NCBI GenBank assembly: GCA_947488905.1
Contig: CANLBJ010000003.1
Coordinates: 310,001 to 374,000, forward strand
Source of the DNA: Ulvibacter algarum
GTDB lineage: Bacteria; Bacteroidota; Bacteroidia; Flavobacteriales; Flavobacteriaceae
Direction of reading: 5' to 3'
Length of the DNA stretch: 64,000 nucleotides
The number at the start of each line of letters is the position of its first letter. Within the stretch, counting starts at the first letter, position 1. The notes below the pieces were generated by a model. That model saw only the letters and a program-made list of their open reading frames with translations. It did not search any database and was not told the origin of the DNA. The translations under genes were made by a program, and so were the position numbers. Positions 9,482 through 17,250 of this stretch are shown here, piece by piece.

Positions 9482-9634
9482 ATGTCAAAAAGCCCAAAAA
9501 AATATTATGGTGATCTGCCTGTAATACCTAGCAGGCAGATTTACCTAAATATTAATCATCTAGAGAAAGGCGAGTATCTTTTAAAAATAGTAGACAAAAA
9601 CAAAGTTATCAAACACATAAGATTTAAAAAATGA
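9482..9634 (+). CDS. Conserved-looking mini-protein (50 residues), T9SS-tail-like C-terminus
   Basis: A 50-residue reading frame starts MSKSPKKYYGDLPVIPSR. Its TGA overlaps the ATG of the next gene (ATGA, 9631-9634), which suggests translational coupling. Its last 30 residues (LEKGEYLLKIVDKNKVI then HIRFKK) resemble the end of a T9SS type A sorting domain, yet there is no signal peptide or export partner. Either a real small cytoplasmic protein or the remnant of a larger gene. The coupling and dense coding character favour a real gene. Confidence 0.55.
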   Translation: MSKSPKKYYGDLPVIPSRQIYLNINHLEKGEYLLKIVDKNKVIKHIRFKK

Positions 9635-10278
9635 AATCAATTATCACCACACTCATACTAGCTTCTATTATATTTTTTTTAGGTTGTAAAGAAGAAAATA
9701 AAACAGATACAATAACTGCTTCGACAACTTCGGAAATTTTAAAAACCGAAACACCTACTAAAAAACAACCAACTAATAATGGTTTAAAACAAAACGGAGA
9801 TTACACTTCATTGTTTAATAGAGCACCTAAAGATTGTAGTTTTATTACTCCCGAAAAATTAGCAACTGCTATAGATGTAAATAAGACAACAATTAAGAGC
9901 AAAAGCAATCCTTGCACCTATATTCATACTCAAGCAAATGGTCAAGAAACACGCTTTCATTTTGTCATTGAAAAATGGGGAAATCAAAAAATTAAAAAAG
10001 AAATAAAAACAGCCTTAAAAAACGCCGAAATGTTTGGCGAAGATTCCACATTAAGTCAATATAGAATTAGTGAAACAGGAGACACCTATCTATCCATGCA
10101 TCAAAACAGAATGGTTCGTATATTAAATGAGACTAGCGATACAGTTATTGTCATACTATACTCCCCTACTATAGACCCTGCAGAGCCAGATATAGAAAAA
10201 AGGAAAAACCTAAAAGAAGCTGCAAGAATGCAAGCATACGCTATTGCTAATCACTTACTTAATACCAACCAGAAATAA
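9631..10278 (+). CDS. Lipoprotein of unknown function
   Basis: 215 residues; lipobox FLGC with Cys at about 19, then a Lys/Thr-rich linker (residues 20-55) and a folded part of about 150 residues containing SFITPEKLATAIDV and CTYIHTQANGQETRFHFVIE. I recognise no family. Its start overlaps the stop of the mini-gene and its TAA overlaps the ATG of the next gene by one base, so it is clearly part of an operon running to 14737. The N-terminus is paralogous in style to the next gene (both have GCKEE after the lipobox). Confidence 0.75.
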   Translation: MKSIITTLILASIIFFLGCKEENKTDTITASTTSEILKTETPTKKQPTNNGLKQNGDYTSLFNRAPKDCSFITPEKLATAIDVNKTTIKSKSNPCTYIHTQANGQETRFHFVIEKWGNQKIKKEIKTALKNAEMFGEDSTLSQYRISETGDTYLSMHQNRMVRILNETSDTVIVILYSPTIDPAEPDIEKRKNLKEAARMQAYAIANHLLNTNQK

Positions 10279-10709
10279 TGAAAACTAAAACTATACTAAT
10301 ACTAGCATGTTCGGTTTTTACAGCACTATTTTTTGGTTGTAAAGAAGAACAATTAAAACCACAGACAGTAATACAATCTTCAGAAGAAATAACAAGCCAG
10401 CATATTTCCGAAGAAAAAACAGCAATCACAACTGCCGTAACAAAAACGAAAACAGACCCAGTTAAAACCGAAGACCCAATGAATCTGTTAGACACCCAAG
10501 CAAAAATCTATACAGATATTTTTGGCAACTTAGGCGGCGTAGAAGAACTGCAAGGCATTGAAGGCTTTATGGATCTTGTCAAAAAAATGGACGCCACACC
10601 AGAAACCAAAAAGCAACTCACCGAGCAATACAAACTGTACTCTAACAGCTTAGACCCAAAGAAAAAGGAAGAACTAAAAGCAGCACTTTTAAAAGCGATG
10701 AAACAATAA
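10278..10709 (+). CDS. Small lipoprotein of unknown function
   Basis: 143 residues. Lipobox FFGC (Cys21), Lys/Glu/Thr-rich linker to about residue 70, then a predicted helical C-terminal half (MNLLDTQAKIYTDIFGNLGG … LKAALLKAMKQ). Starts on the last base of the previous stop (TAATG). Probably anchored in the envelope with its partners in this operon. Function unknown. Confidence 0.75.
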   Translation: MKTKTILILACSVFTALFFGCKEEQLKPQTVIQSSEEITSQHISEEKTAITTAVTKTKTDPVKTEDPMNLLDTQAKIYTDIFGNLGGVEELQGIEGFMDLVKKMDATPETKKQLTEQYKLYSNSLDPKKKEELKAALLKAMKQ

Positions 10710-10720
10710 AACTAAAGGTT

Positions 10721-12301
10721 ATGAGATCAAATACATTAAAATCCATCTTATTTATAATTTTCCTATCCATTAGTTTTATAGGAAATGCACAATTAATCGA
10801 CCCTTTTGGGAAAATAATAACCCACGAGATTAAACTCGAAAAACTAAAAGATGGTACTTATGCAGGTGCGGTAGAATGGACTACAGGTGGCTTAGACTCG
10901 CTGCAACGCTTTATTATTAATGGTCTTGATGTAAAAGCTCCTGTAATGGTAAGAATTATATCTAAAGCTCCAGACCATAATATTGACCTTGGCTTTTATA
11001 AATCTGGATGGGATAAGGTAGAGTCTAAAATTGCTACAGATGGAGAAAAATTTGCAGAAAAAACTTTTAGAACCATGAACACTGCAGGGCTTGGAGTTTA
11101 TTCTAGGGTAGCCGGTATCCCATATATTATTTCGGTTAAAGTAGGGTTGCAGTTTCCGTCCACTCAATCTTTAATTCGTATTACAGATGATAAAGATGAG
11201 TATTCCCGACACATGAGAAAAATGGGTTTTGGCGGTCAGCTTTTTAGTGATGATGGTTCTAATAATTCTAATGTCACAAATACTAATGACAGTAATAATA
11301 CCCTCACTTATATTGTTATTGGACTTTTAGTAATCATTATCCTTCTTCTTGCGATATTCTTATTGAAAAAAAAGAGTTCAAAAAACACCACGCTCCTAAT
11401 AGTAATCTTTGGGCTTAGTCAATTTTGTTTGGCTCAATCTAGCCAACCCAAATTGATACCCATAGATGGTCAAGGTAACTCACCTGTTTTTTATGAATAC
11501 AGTACTCAAAATGTAGGGAGCCAAAAAACAGTGCCAATAGATAAGCCGCGCGTGAGAGACACAAATGTAACTATCTCGATAGACGAGTCTGGTACTTTTG
11601 TAGAAACTCACCCAGTGCGAATAGAATCTAATCCTGGCTCCATAGAATTATCGCCAGCAGAAGCAGAAGATATAATGAGAAGAATGGGAGGTGCAGATGA
11701 TGCTTTTAATAGAGATTATGGAGAAGATAGCCCAGGTGATGACACACAAGGAGATCAAAGAACATTAGACATAAGCAGAAATACTGAAGAATTAAATAGG
11801 CTTAGAAGGCAAATAGAACAACTGCAACAACAAGTAGATTTATTATCACAGGAAGATCAAGAATACGATCAAGACGATTTTGGTGCAGGTGAAATACTAC
11901 TATACTGTGAAGACTTAAGAGCTTGTAGAGAGTGTATACAAGATGGGGCTCGTGCTTTTAACACACATCGCGCATATTTTGCTTTTCTTCAGAAATATTA
12001 TTTAAGAAAAACTACAGAATTAAATGACTGGATAACATATGGAAACTCATTAGCGTCTATTCCTAATGCTGGTTTAGGTTGGGGACCCATATATTTAAAT
12101 GTGGTGGTACCTGCAATGGAGGATTTAAAATCTGCCTACGACAAAAAATTTGATGAATACATAACATCTATGGAAAGTGATCTCGAAATGATTAGTACCT
12201 GTTACAGTAACGGTAGTGGCAGTTTTAGAAGTAGAGATGGATATGAAGCACAGGTGTTTTCAATAATTGAGGCATTAAAAGCTTCAAAAATTCATAAATA
12301 A
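10721..12301 (+). CDS. Membrane protein with internal signal-peptide-like segment and coiled coil
   Basis: 526 residues. Signal peptide 1-24 (…SFIGNAQ), a periplasmic beta-rich domain 25-190, a strong membrane span 195-215, a basic patch KKKSSKNTT (216-224), then a second hydrophobic stretch ending FCLAQ (225-239) that looks like a signal peptide with a cleavage site. The second half (240-526) has a coiled coil near 342-380 (ELNRLRRQIEQLQQQVDLL) and a Cys cluster (CEDLRACREC). It reads like two exported proteins joined head to tail in one frame. No family recognised. It lies 11 bp after the previous gene and 10 bp before the OmpA-type lipoprotein, inside the operon. Confidence 0.8.
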   Translation: MRSNTLKSILFIIFLSISFIGNAQLIDPFGKIITHEIKLEKLKDGTYAGAVEWTTGGLDSLQRFIINGLDVKAPVMVRIISKAPDHNIDLGFYKSGWDKVESKIATDGEKFAEKTFRTMNTAGLGVYSRVAGIPYIISVKVGLQFPSTQSLIRITDDKDEYSRHMRKMGFGGQLFSDDGSNNSNVTNTNDSNNTLTYIVIGLLVIIILLLAIFLLKKKSSKNTTLLIVIFGLSQFCLAQSSQPKLIPIDGQGNSPVFYEYSTQNVGSQKTVPIDKPRVRDTNVTISIDESGTFVETHPVRIESNPGSIELSPAEAEDIMRRMGGADDAFNRDYGEDSPGDDTQGDQRTLDISRNTEELNRLRRQIEQLQQQVDLLSQEDQEYDQDDFGAGEILLYCEDLRACRECIQDGARAFNTHRAYFAFLQKYYLRKTTELNDWITYGNSLASIPNAGLGWGPIYLNVVVPAMEDLKSAYDKKFDEYITSMESDLEMISTCYSNGSGSFRSRDGYEAQVFSIIEALKASKIHK

Positions 12302-12311
12302 AATAAGCGCC

Positions 12312-14036
12312 ATGAAAAAAATATTTTTTGTTTTAGTACTCATTTTTGGCATGTATTCCTGTGTTGAAAAGCAAAAAGACAAGTCTGGACTTGATGGCAA
12401 AAACACTCAAACCAGCAATCCAGAATTTGCAGTCACAGATGATCAGGACCGTAAACTTTCTTTAAAAGACCTTATGGGAGATATGGAAGAAGAAGGTTGG
12501 GAGTTTGAAGGCGAAAACTCAAAAGAAGGCAGCAATAAAAATGCAATGGAAACCATTTTTTCAACTTCTGAAATTTTAGATATGCTGGAATCTAGCGGCG
12601 CCTCTAGAGAAGACTTAGAAAAACTAATAAACAATCCTGACAGTCTTAAAATCTTAGCTCAAAAAGTCATAGAAAACAGAAAAAATGAGCAGCAAGAAAA
12701 AAAGGAAAATGCCACAAAAGGCAAAATAACTAAGGCACAGTTAACCTCAAAAAATACACCAACAGGAGTTTCACTAGAAGAAGCCATATTAATAGTCCAA
12801 GCAGAATCTGGCCCAGAAGCAACTATGGCAAAGTTGAAGATAATAGATTCTATAGCAGGTACAAACGTTATGGAGCAAATAGACATGACAGAAGCTCGTT
12901 ACATTATGGGCGATATTGAAAGAAAACATGAACAAAAAGCCAGCCCAGAAGAAGAAATAGAAATGAAGCTGCTACGCGATAAGTCTGGGCAAATGCATAG
13001 CGAAAAAGAAGCAAAAGTACTTTTGGAAGCATTAGAACAAACAGAAGAAGATATCGCTTCTGGAAAAATAAAGGTGAGCCCTAAATACGAGCGAACGATA
13101 AAACACCAAAAAGGAAAAGTCAAGATTTTTTACAATTCAATTGTAAGAAAATCAAAGGCAGCAAAAGCAAAATTTCAACAACTAAATCCAGATTTATATT
13201 TTGGAGAGCAAGTAGGCAACACCTATATAGGTATGAGTAACACTGCAGTGTATTTACCTTTAGGAAACCTCTCTTTTGCAGACCAAGTGATTTCTGCACA
13301 CCACCCGCTATTATTAACTCAAGAGGTTAATAATGTGATAGGGGCACCAGATAAAGTGGAAACCTTTGATGATGTTACAGGTATTTATAGTCTAGGTCTC
13401 GGGGGAGATTTAACAGTTCGATTTACAGACAATGCATTAACTAATGTTAACGGACCCGATTTATATATTTTTGAAATTGGACAAATAGAACCTACTGATC
13501 TCGAAATCTCAAAGGATGGAAAAAACTGGATTAAAGTAGGTAAGATTGATGGTGGTGTTTCCGAAGTAGATATTGAAGCATTTGTAAAACAGGATGAATT
13601 ATTTTACTACGTGCGTCTTAAAGATTTAAAACAAAAGAGCGCATTGCCAGGCGCAGATGTAGATGCCATTGCAGCCATTGGCGCTGCTATGCGCTTAAAC
13701 CTAGATAGTAATGTGCTTTTTGACTCAGGTAAATCACAATTGAAACCAGCAGGCATTGAAGCTTTAAAAAAACTAGCAAATAGCATTAAAGTATTAAAGA
13801 GAGGGAGCGTTATAATTGAAGGTCACACAGATGATGTGGGTAGCGAGCAATCTAACCAAACGTTATCACTCGCTAGAGCTAAAAGTGTTTCTTCTGAATT
13901 AAAAAAACTGATTACCTCTAGTACATTTAAATGGCGAGAAAAAGGTATGGGAGAATCAAAACCATTAATCGAGAATATTTCTGAAGAAAACAGAGCGAAA
14001 AACAGAAGGGTTGAGATTTTAGTCCTACCCAATTAA
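12312..14036 (+). CDS. OmpA-type peptidoglycan-binding lipoprotein with extra sandwich domain
   Basis: 574 residues. Lipobox YSC (Cys17), then a long charged helical region (about 30-260), a beta-sandwich-like domain (about 310-455) with SLGLGGDLTVRF, NGPDLYIFEIG and EISKDGKNWIKVG, and a C-terminal OmpA domain (about 460-574) with LFDSGKSQLKPAG, IIEGHTDDVGSEQSN and a terminal NRRVEILV. The OmpA part should bind peptidoglycan while the lipid anchors the outer membrane. The sandwich resembles galactose-binding-type domains of surface proteins; its ligand is unknown. Co-transcribed with neighbours on both sides (10 and 17 bp gaps). Confidence 0.88.
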   Translation: MKKIFFVLVLIFGMYSCVEKQKDKSGLDGKNTQTSNPEFAVTDDQDRKLSLKDLMGDMEEEGWEFEGENSKEGSNKNAMETIFSTSEILDMLESSGASREDLEKLINNPDSLKILAQKVIENRKNEQQEKKENATKGKITKAQLTSKNTPTGVSLEEAILIVQAESGPEATMAKLKIIDSIAGTNVMEQIDMTEARYIMGDIERKHEQKASPEEEIEMKLLRDKSGQMHSEKEAKVLLEALEQTEEDIASGKIKVSPKYERTIKHQKGKVKIFYNSIVRKSKAAKAKFQQLNPDLYFGEQVGNTYIGMSNTAVYLPLGNLSFADQVISAHHPLLLTQEVNNVIGAPDKVETFDDVTGIYSLGLGGDLTVRFTDNALTNVNGPDLYIFEIGQIEPTDLEISKDGKNWIKVGKIDGGVSEVDIEAFVKQDELFYYVRLKDLKQKSALPGADVDAIAAIGAAMRLNLDSNVLFDSGKSQLKPAGIEALKKLANSIKVLKRGSVIIEGHTDDVGSEQSNQTLSLARAKSVSSELKKLITSSTFKWREKGMGESKPLIENISEENRAKNRRVEILVLPN

Positions 14037-14053
14037 TAAAAAATATAAAAATC

Positions 14054-14737
14054 ATGAAAACACTAAAAACAACACTACTCATTTTACTAATTACCGCTAC
14101 TACACTAGCACAAGACTGTAGCACTTTTTATCCATTTACACCTGGAGCGGTTACTACCGTTACTTCTTACGATAAAAAAGACAAAGTGATTGGCACCCAA
14201 GAAACCACTATTAAAGAAGTAGCTACCATTGATGGTTACACTACTGCAAATGCAACCGCTATATTAAAAGATAAAAAAGGAGACACAATAACCGAAACAG
14301 ATTTTAAGGTTACCTGTAAAAACGATGGCGTAGAGATAGACATTGCTTCAATAATGAGCCCAGATCTTTTTGAGCAGTTTAGAGGTATGGAGACAGATAT
14401 TTCTGGCACAAATGTGATACTGCCCAACAACCTAACAGTAGGTGACAACCTCCCAGATGCAGACATGCTAATGAAAATAGACATGAGTGGTATTACCATG
14501 AACATGACCGTTACAATGACAGATAGAAAAGTAACCGCTCAAGAACAACTAACCACGCCTGCTGGTACTTTTGATTGTTATGTGATAGAATACACATCAA
14601 AAGTAAAAATGGGAATGGCAAGAACTGGTAAAGCAAAACAATGGATCGCAAAAGGCGTAGGTCTTGTAAAACAAATAGATTACAATAAAAAAGGAAAGAT
14701 TACCGGCAGTAGTTTACTAACTGCATTCTCAAAATAA
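14054..14737 (+). CDS. TapB/DUF3108-like secreted protein
   Basis: 227 residues with a signal peptide (…TTLAQ, about 19). The order FYPFTPGAVTTVTSYDKKDK, a central DFKVTCKNDGVEID, PAGTFDCYVIEYTSKV and a C-terminal AKQWIAKGVGLVKQIDYNKK matches what I know of TapB/DUF3108-type periplasmic proteins. Last gene of the envelope operon; a terminator follows at 14759-14799. Exact role unknown. Confidence 0.8.
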   Translation: MKTLKTTLLILLITATTLAQDCSTFYPFTPGAVTTVTSYDKKDKVIGTQETTIKEVATIDGYTTANATAILKDKKGDTITETDFKVTCKNDGVEIDIASIMSPDLFEQFRGMETDISGTNVILPNNLTVGDNLPDADMLMKIDMSGITMNMTVTMTDRKVTAQEQLTTPAGTFDCYVIEYTSKVKMGMARTGKAKQWIAKGVGLVKQIDYNKKGKITGSSLLTAFSK

Positions 14738-14758
14738 TTTTACCTCAGCACTTTAACT

Positions 14759-14799
14759 AACCGTAGTACACTTAAACAAGAGCGCTACGGTTTTGTTGT
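14759..14799 (+). terminator. Intrinsic terminator of the envelope operon
   Basis: AACCGTAG (14759-14766) pairs perfectly with CTACGGTT (14785-14792), an 8-bp stem with an 18-base loop, followed by TTGTTGTTT. It lies 21 bp after the TapB-like gene's stop. Confidence 0.7.
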
Positions 14800-14865
14800 T
14801 TCATAGAATATCCTCTGATTATTAAAAATGAAAAACTGTATATTCGTGTTAACAAACTTCTATAA

Positions 14866-15912
14866 ATGAGACCGTATTTCTTTCTTTTACTATTCGTATT
14901 ACCGTTTTGTAGTTATGGGCAATATCAATTTTCTGGAAAAGTAAATGAAGAACATATAGATGGCACTATTTATCTTTCTGTGGTTGATAATTACAGGAAA
15001 ATTTCTGGCGTATTTCCGGAGCAAATAGTAGACAAAACTACGGCAGATGTAAATGGCGCATTTGTTTTTAATGGCGACTTACTGCCTGCAGAAAACAGAA
15101 TCTATCGCATTCACATAGATGCGTGCAATGATGATGAAGCAGCAAATAATCACTTTACTGGGCATTGTCTTAATAGCCAAGAGGTTGTTTTTATAGCAAA
15201 CAATACCTCAACACTAGAACTCCCTTTTAGTTTTGAAAACGAGATGTTTTGCAAAGTAGTTTCTAAAGACGAGCGTGCAAATGCCTTCTTAAAAATAGAC
15301 TCTCTTAAAAATGATATGCGTTTTGCCTTTGGGACTTTTAGAAGCGAAGCAAATCGTAAATTGAACTCTCAAAAGTGGTTTACGGTGTTGCAAAATTATG
15401 GCGAAAAAATAAACGAACCACTCGCAGAACTTTACAGTTATGCTTTCTTTAGTGACCGCACCAGCAATCTTTACGGCTACTATCTAGAAGATTTAAAGAA
15501 CAGTGACTACTATGATAATTTGCTCGCTAGACTTGAAGCTAAATACCCAAATGCCCCATACACCACACAATATCGCGCAGAATTACAGGCAGACAAAAAC
15601 ATTTTGAGCCCATCAGCAAAAGCAAGTATTCCTTGGTGGGTGTATTTTTTAGGAACTATTACGTTGCTCTCTATTATTGCAAATTTTTATTTCTTCGGAA
15701 AGGTTAAAAACGGGAAGCATATTTCAGAAAAAAAACAATCGCTCTCTGCCCAAGAACAAAAGGTGCTCGATCTTATTCTAGCAGATAAAAGCAATAAAGA
15801 GATCGCTGCCGAAATTTTTGTGAGTGTAAGCACCGTAAAAACGCATATAAATAATCTTTATAAAAAACTTGGTGTTAAAAATCGTGATGCTGTTAAGGGG
15901 CTTTATAACTAA
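14866..15912 (+). CDS. Membrane-spanning LuxR-type transcription regulator
   Basis: 348 residues. Signal-peptide-like start (…FCSYGQ), an exported domain (about 20-255) with paired Cys residues, a membrane span 257-277 (WWVYFLGTITLLSIIANFYF), a short basic linker, and a LuxR helix-turn-helix at 293-348 (LSAQEQKVLDLI, EIFVSVSTVKTHINNLYKKL). This puts a sensor outside and DNA binding inside without a kinase: a one-component receptor. The DNA-binding domain retains the features of the family. Targets unknown; the envelope operon ending at 14737 is the nearest candidate. A weak -7 box (TATATTCG) lies upstream. Confidence 0.87.
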   Translation: MRPYFFLLLFVLPFCSYGQYQFSGKVNEEHIDGTIYLSVVDNYRKISGVFPEQIVDKTTADVNGAFVFNGDLLPAENRIYRIHIDACNDDEAANNHFTGHCLNSQEVVFIANNTSTLELPFSFENEMFCKVVSKDERANAFLKIDSLKNDMRFAFGTFRSEANRKLNSQKWFTVLQNYGEKINEPLAELYSYAFFSDRTSNLYGYYLEDLKNSDYYDNLLARLEAKYPNAPYTTQYRAELQADKNILSPSAKASIPWWVYFLGTITLLSIIANFYFFGKVKNGKHISEKKQSLSAQEQKVLDLILADKSNKEIAAEIFVSVSTVKTHINNLYKKLGVKNRDAVKGLYN

Positions 15913-15929
15913 TTAGCATTAATTAAAAT

Positions 15930-16484
15930 ATGAAGTTACTATTTATTTTTATTGGACTACTCGGTTTAATACTCTTGATTTACTCAATTATAATTTTATA
16001 TAAAATGAGTAGAACAAAAAAGATTGTAGAATTTCCCTTAGACTCAGAAACTAGATCATTAGAACTGAATGCAACAGGTCTTTTTTCCATTTGTATTTTA
16101 GGAGCAGGGTTTACTCATAATAGAGGAAGTTTTAGTGCCGAATTAAAGACTGAAAACGGTAGATTAATAAAATTAAATCAAGATCTCTACGGTTATCGCT
16201 TTCGACAAAAAGGAGTAATCGGTTTAGAATATTATCATTTTAAAATTAATGAGACTGGAAAACACACCCTTGTCTTTAAAAATTTGAAAGATTTATCTGC
16301 AAAAAAATCAATGCTTTATTCAAAAAGAATATTTCAAAAAGAAATAGATTCTAAGTTCCTAAAAATTATTGTGAAAGAAACTGTTACAACAACGAATAGA
16401 ATGTTTTCAATAATCGGTTTAGTAGTAGGAACTAACGCTTTAGCATGGGGTATTTTGTTAGGATTGACAGATTTGTTTTCATAA
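15930..16484 (+). CDS. Membrane protein of unknown function
   Basis: 184 residues with an N-terminal membrane span (2-24), a beta-rich middle (about 40-140) and a second span near the C-terminus (MFSIIGLVVGTNALAWGIL). Follows the LuxR-type gene by 17 bp in the same direction, so it may be its operon partner. No family recognised. Confidence 0.7.
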   Translation: MKLLFIFIGLLGLILLIYSIIILYKMSRTKKIVEFPLDSETRSLELNATGLFSICILGAGFTHNRGSFSAELKTENGRLIKLNQDLYGYRFRQKGVIGLEYYHFKINETGKHTLVFKNLKDLSAKKSMLYSKRIFQKEIDSKFLKIIVKETVTTTNRMFSIIGLVVGTNALAWGILLGLTDLFS

Positions 16485-16627
16485 GAGCACCCCACTTTAA
16501 AGCCTCTAAATACTAACATTTAAGTTATTTCCACCCAGGACTAGTCCCTTATTCAAACCCTATTTTTATTGAATTACCTTTCATAACTCAGATGTTTGTG
16601 GTGTATTAATCACAAAACTATTTAATT

Positions 16628-17050
16628 ATGAAAACAGTACAAAACACAGTAAAAACGGCAACCCTTTTATGCCTATTCTTAGTAGCAACTTCTTTAAGCT
16701 ATGGTCAGATGGCACTAGACAAATTAGATGTCAATGCTGCCATTATTACTTTTGACATGGAAACTATGGATTATGGTACCATTGCCCAAAACAGCGACGG
16801 GCTGCGCACTTTTACATTTACTAATAAAGGGAATGCTCCTTTAATTATTAGCAATGTAAAATCTAGTTGCGGTTGCACAGTGCCTAGTTTTTCTAAAACA
16901 CCAATAATGGTTGGAGAAAAAGGCGAAATCACCGTAAAGTATGACACAAAACGCGTGGGTGCTTTTAGCAAAACCATCACGGTAACTTCAAACGCGACAG
17001 AGACCAGCACAAAGCTTAAAGTAAAAGGTAACGTGCTAGCCACAAAGTAA
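16628..17050 (+). CDS. DUF1573 secreted protein
   Basis: 140 residues. Signal peptide (…SLSYGQ, about 26), then a single immunoglobulin-like DUF1573 domain (FDMETMDYGTIAQNSDG, FTFTNKGNAPLIISNVKSS, CGCTVPSFSK, VKYDTKRVG). The CGC motif is typical. The family is abundant in Bacteroidota envelopes but has no settled function. A near-match -7 box (GATGTTTG, 16591-16598) lies 30 bp before the ATG. Confidence 0.85.
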   Translation: MKTVQNTVKTATLLCLFLVATSLSYGQMALDKLDVNAAIITFDMETMDYGTIAQNSDGLRTFTFTNKGNAPLIISNVKSSCGCTVPSFSKTPIMVGEKGEITVKYDTKRVGAFSKTITVTSNATETSTKLKVKGNVLATK

Positions 17051-17196
17051 TTTATGTAAGAGCAAAGCGGTTAAGAAATAAGATATTTAAGCAATCTATA
17101 TTTCTTTTCCGTTTTGTTTTTTTTTATGCAAAATAACTTCAGAAATGAGCTAGTTTTCAAGTTTGAATATTTCCGAAGTAAAAATAGCGTTAGCCG

Positions 17197-17227
17197 TTGA
17201 TACACTCCCCCACTATCATTATCTTTG
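17197..17227 (+). promoter_or_regulatory. lysS: lysS promoter (TTG-N20-TATCTTTG)
   Basis: TTG at 17197-17199 and TATCTTTG at 17220-17227 are separated by exactly 20 bp, an ideal Bacteroidota housekeeping promoter. It lies inside the in-frame upstream extension of lysS and so rules out starts upstream of 17251. Confidence 0.75.
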
Positions 17228-17250
17228 CGGCTTATTTTTTAACAAACATT

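Noticed and set aside
17197-17250. In-frame N-terminal extension of LysRS
   Set aside because: It contains a perfect promoter (TTG-N20-TATCTTTG), so it cannot be in the mRNA.
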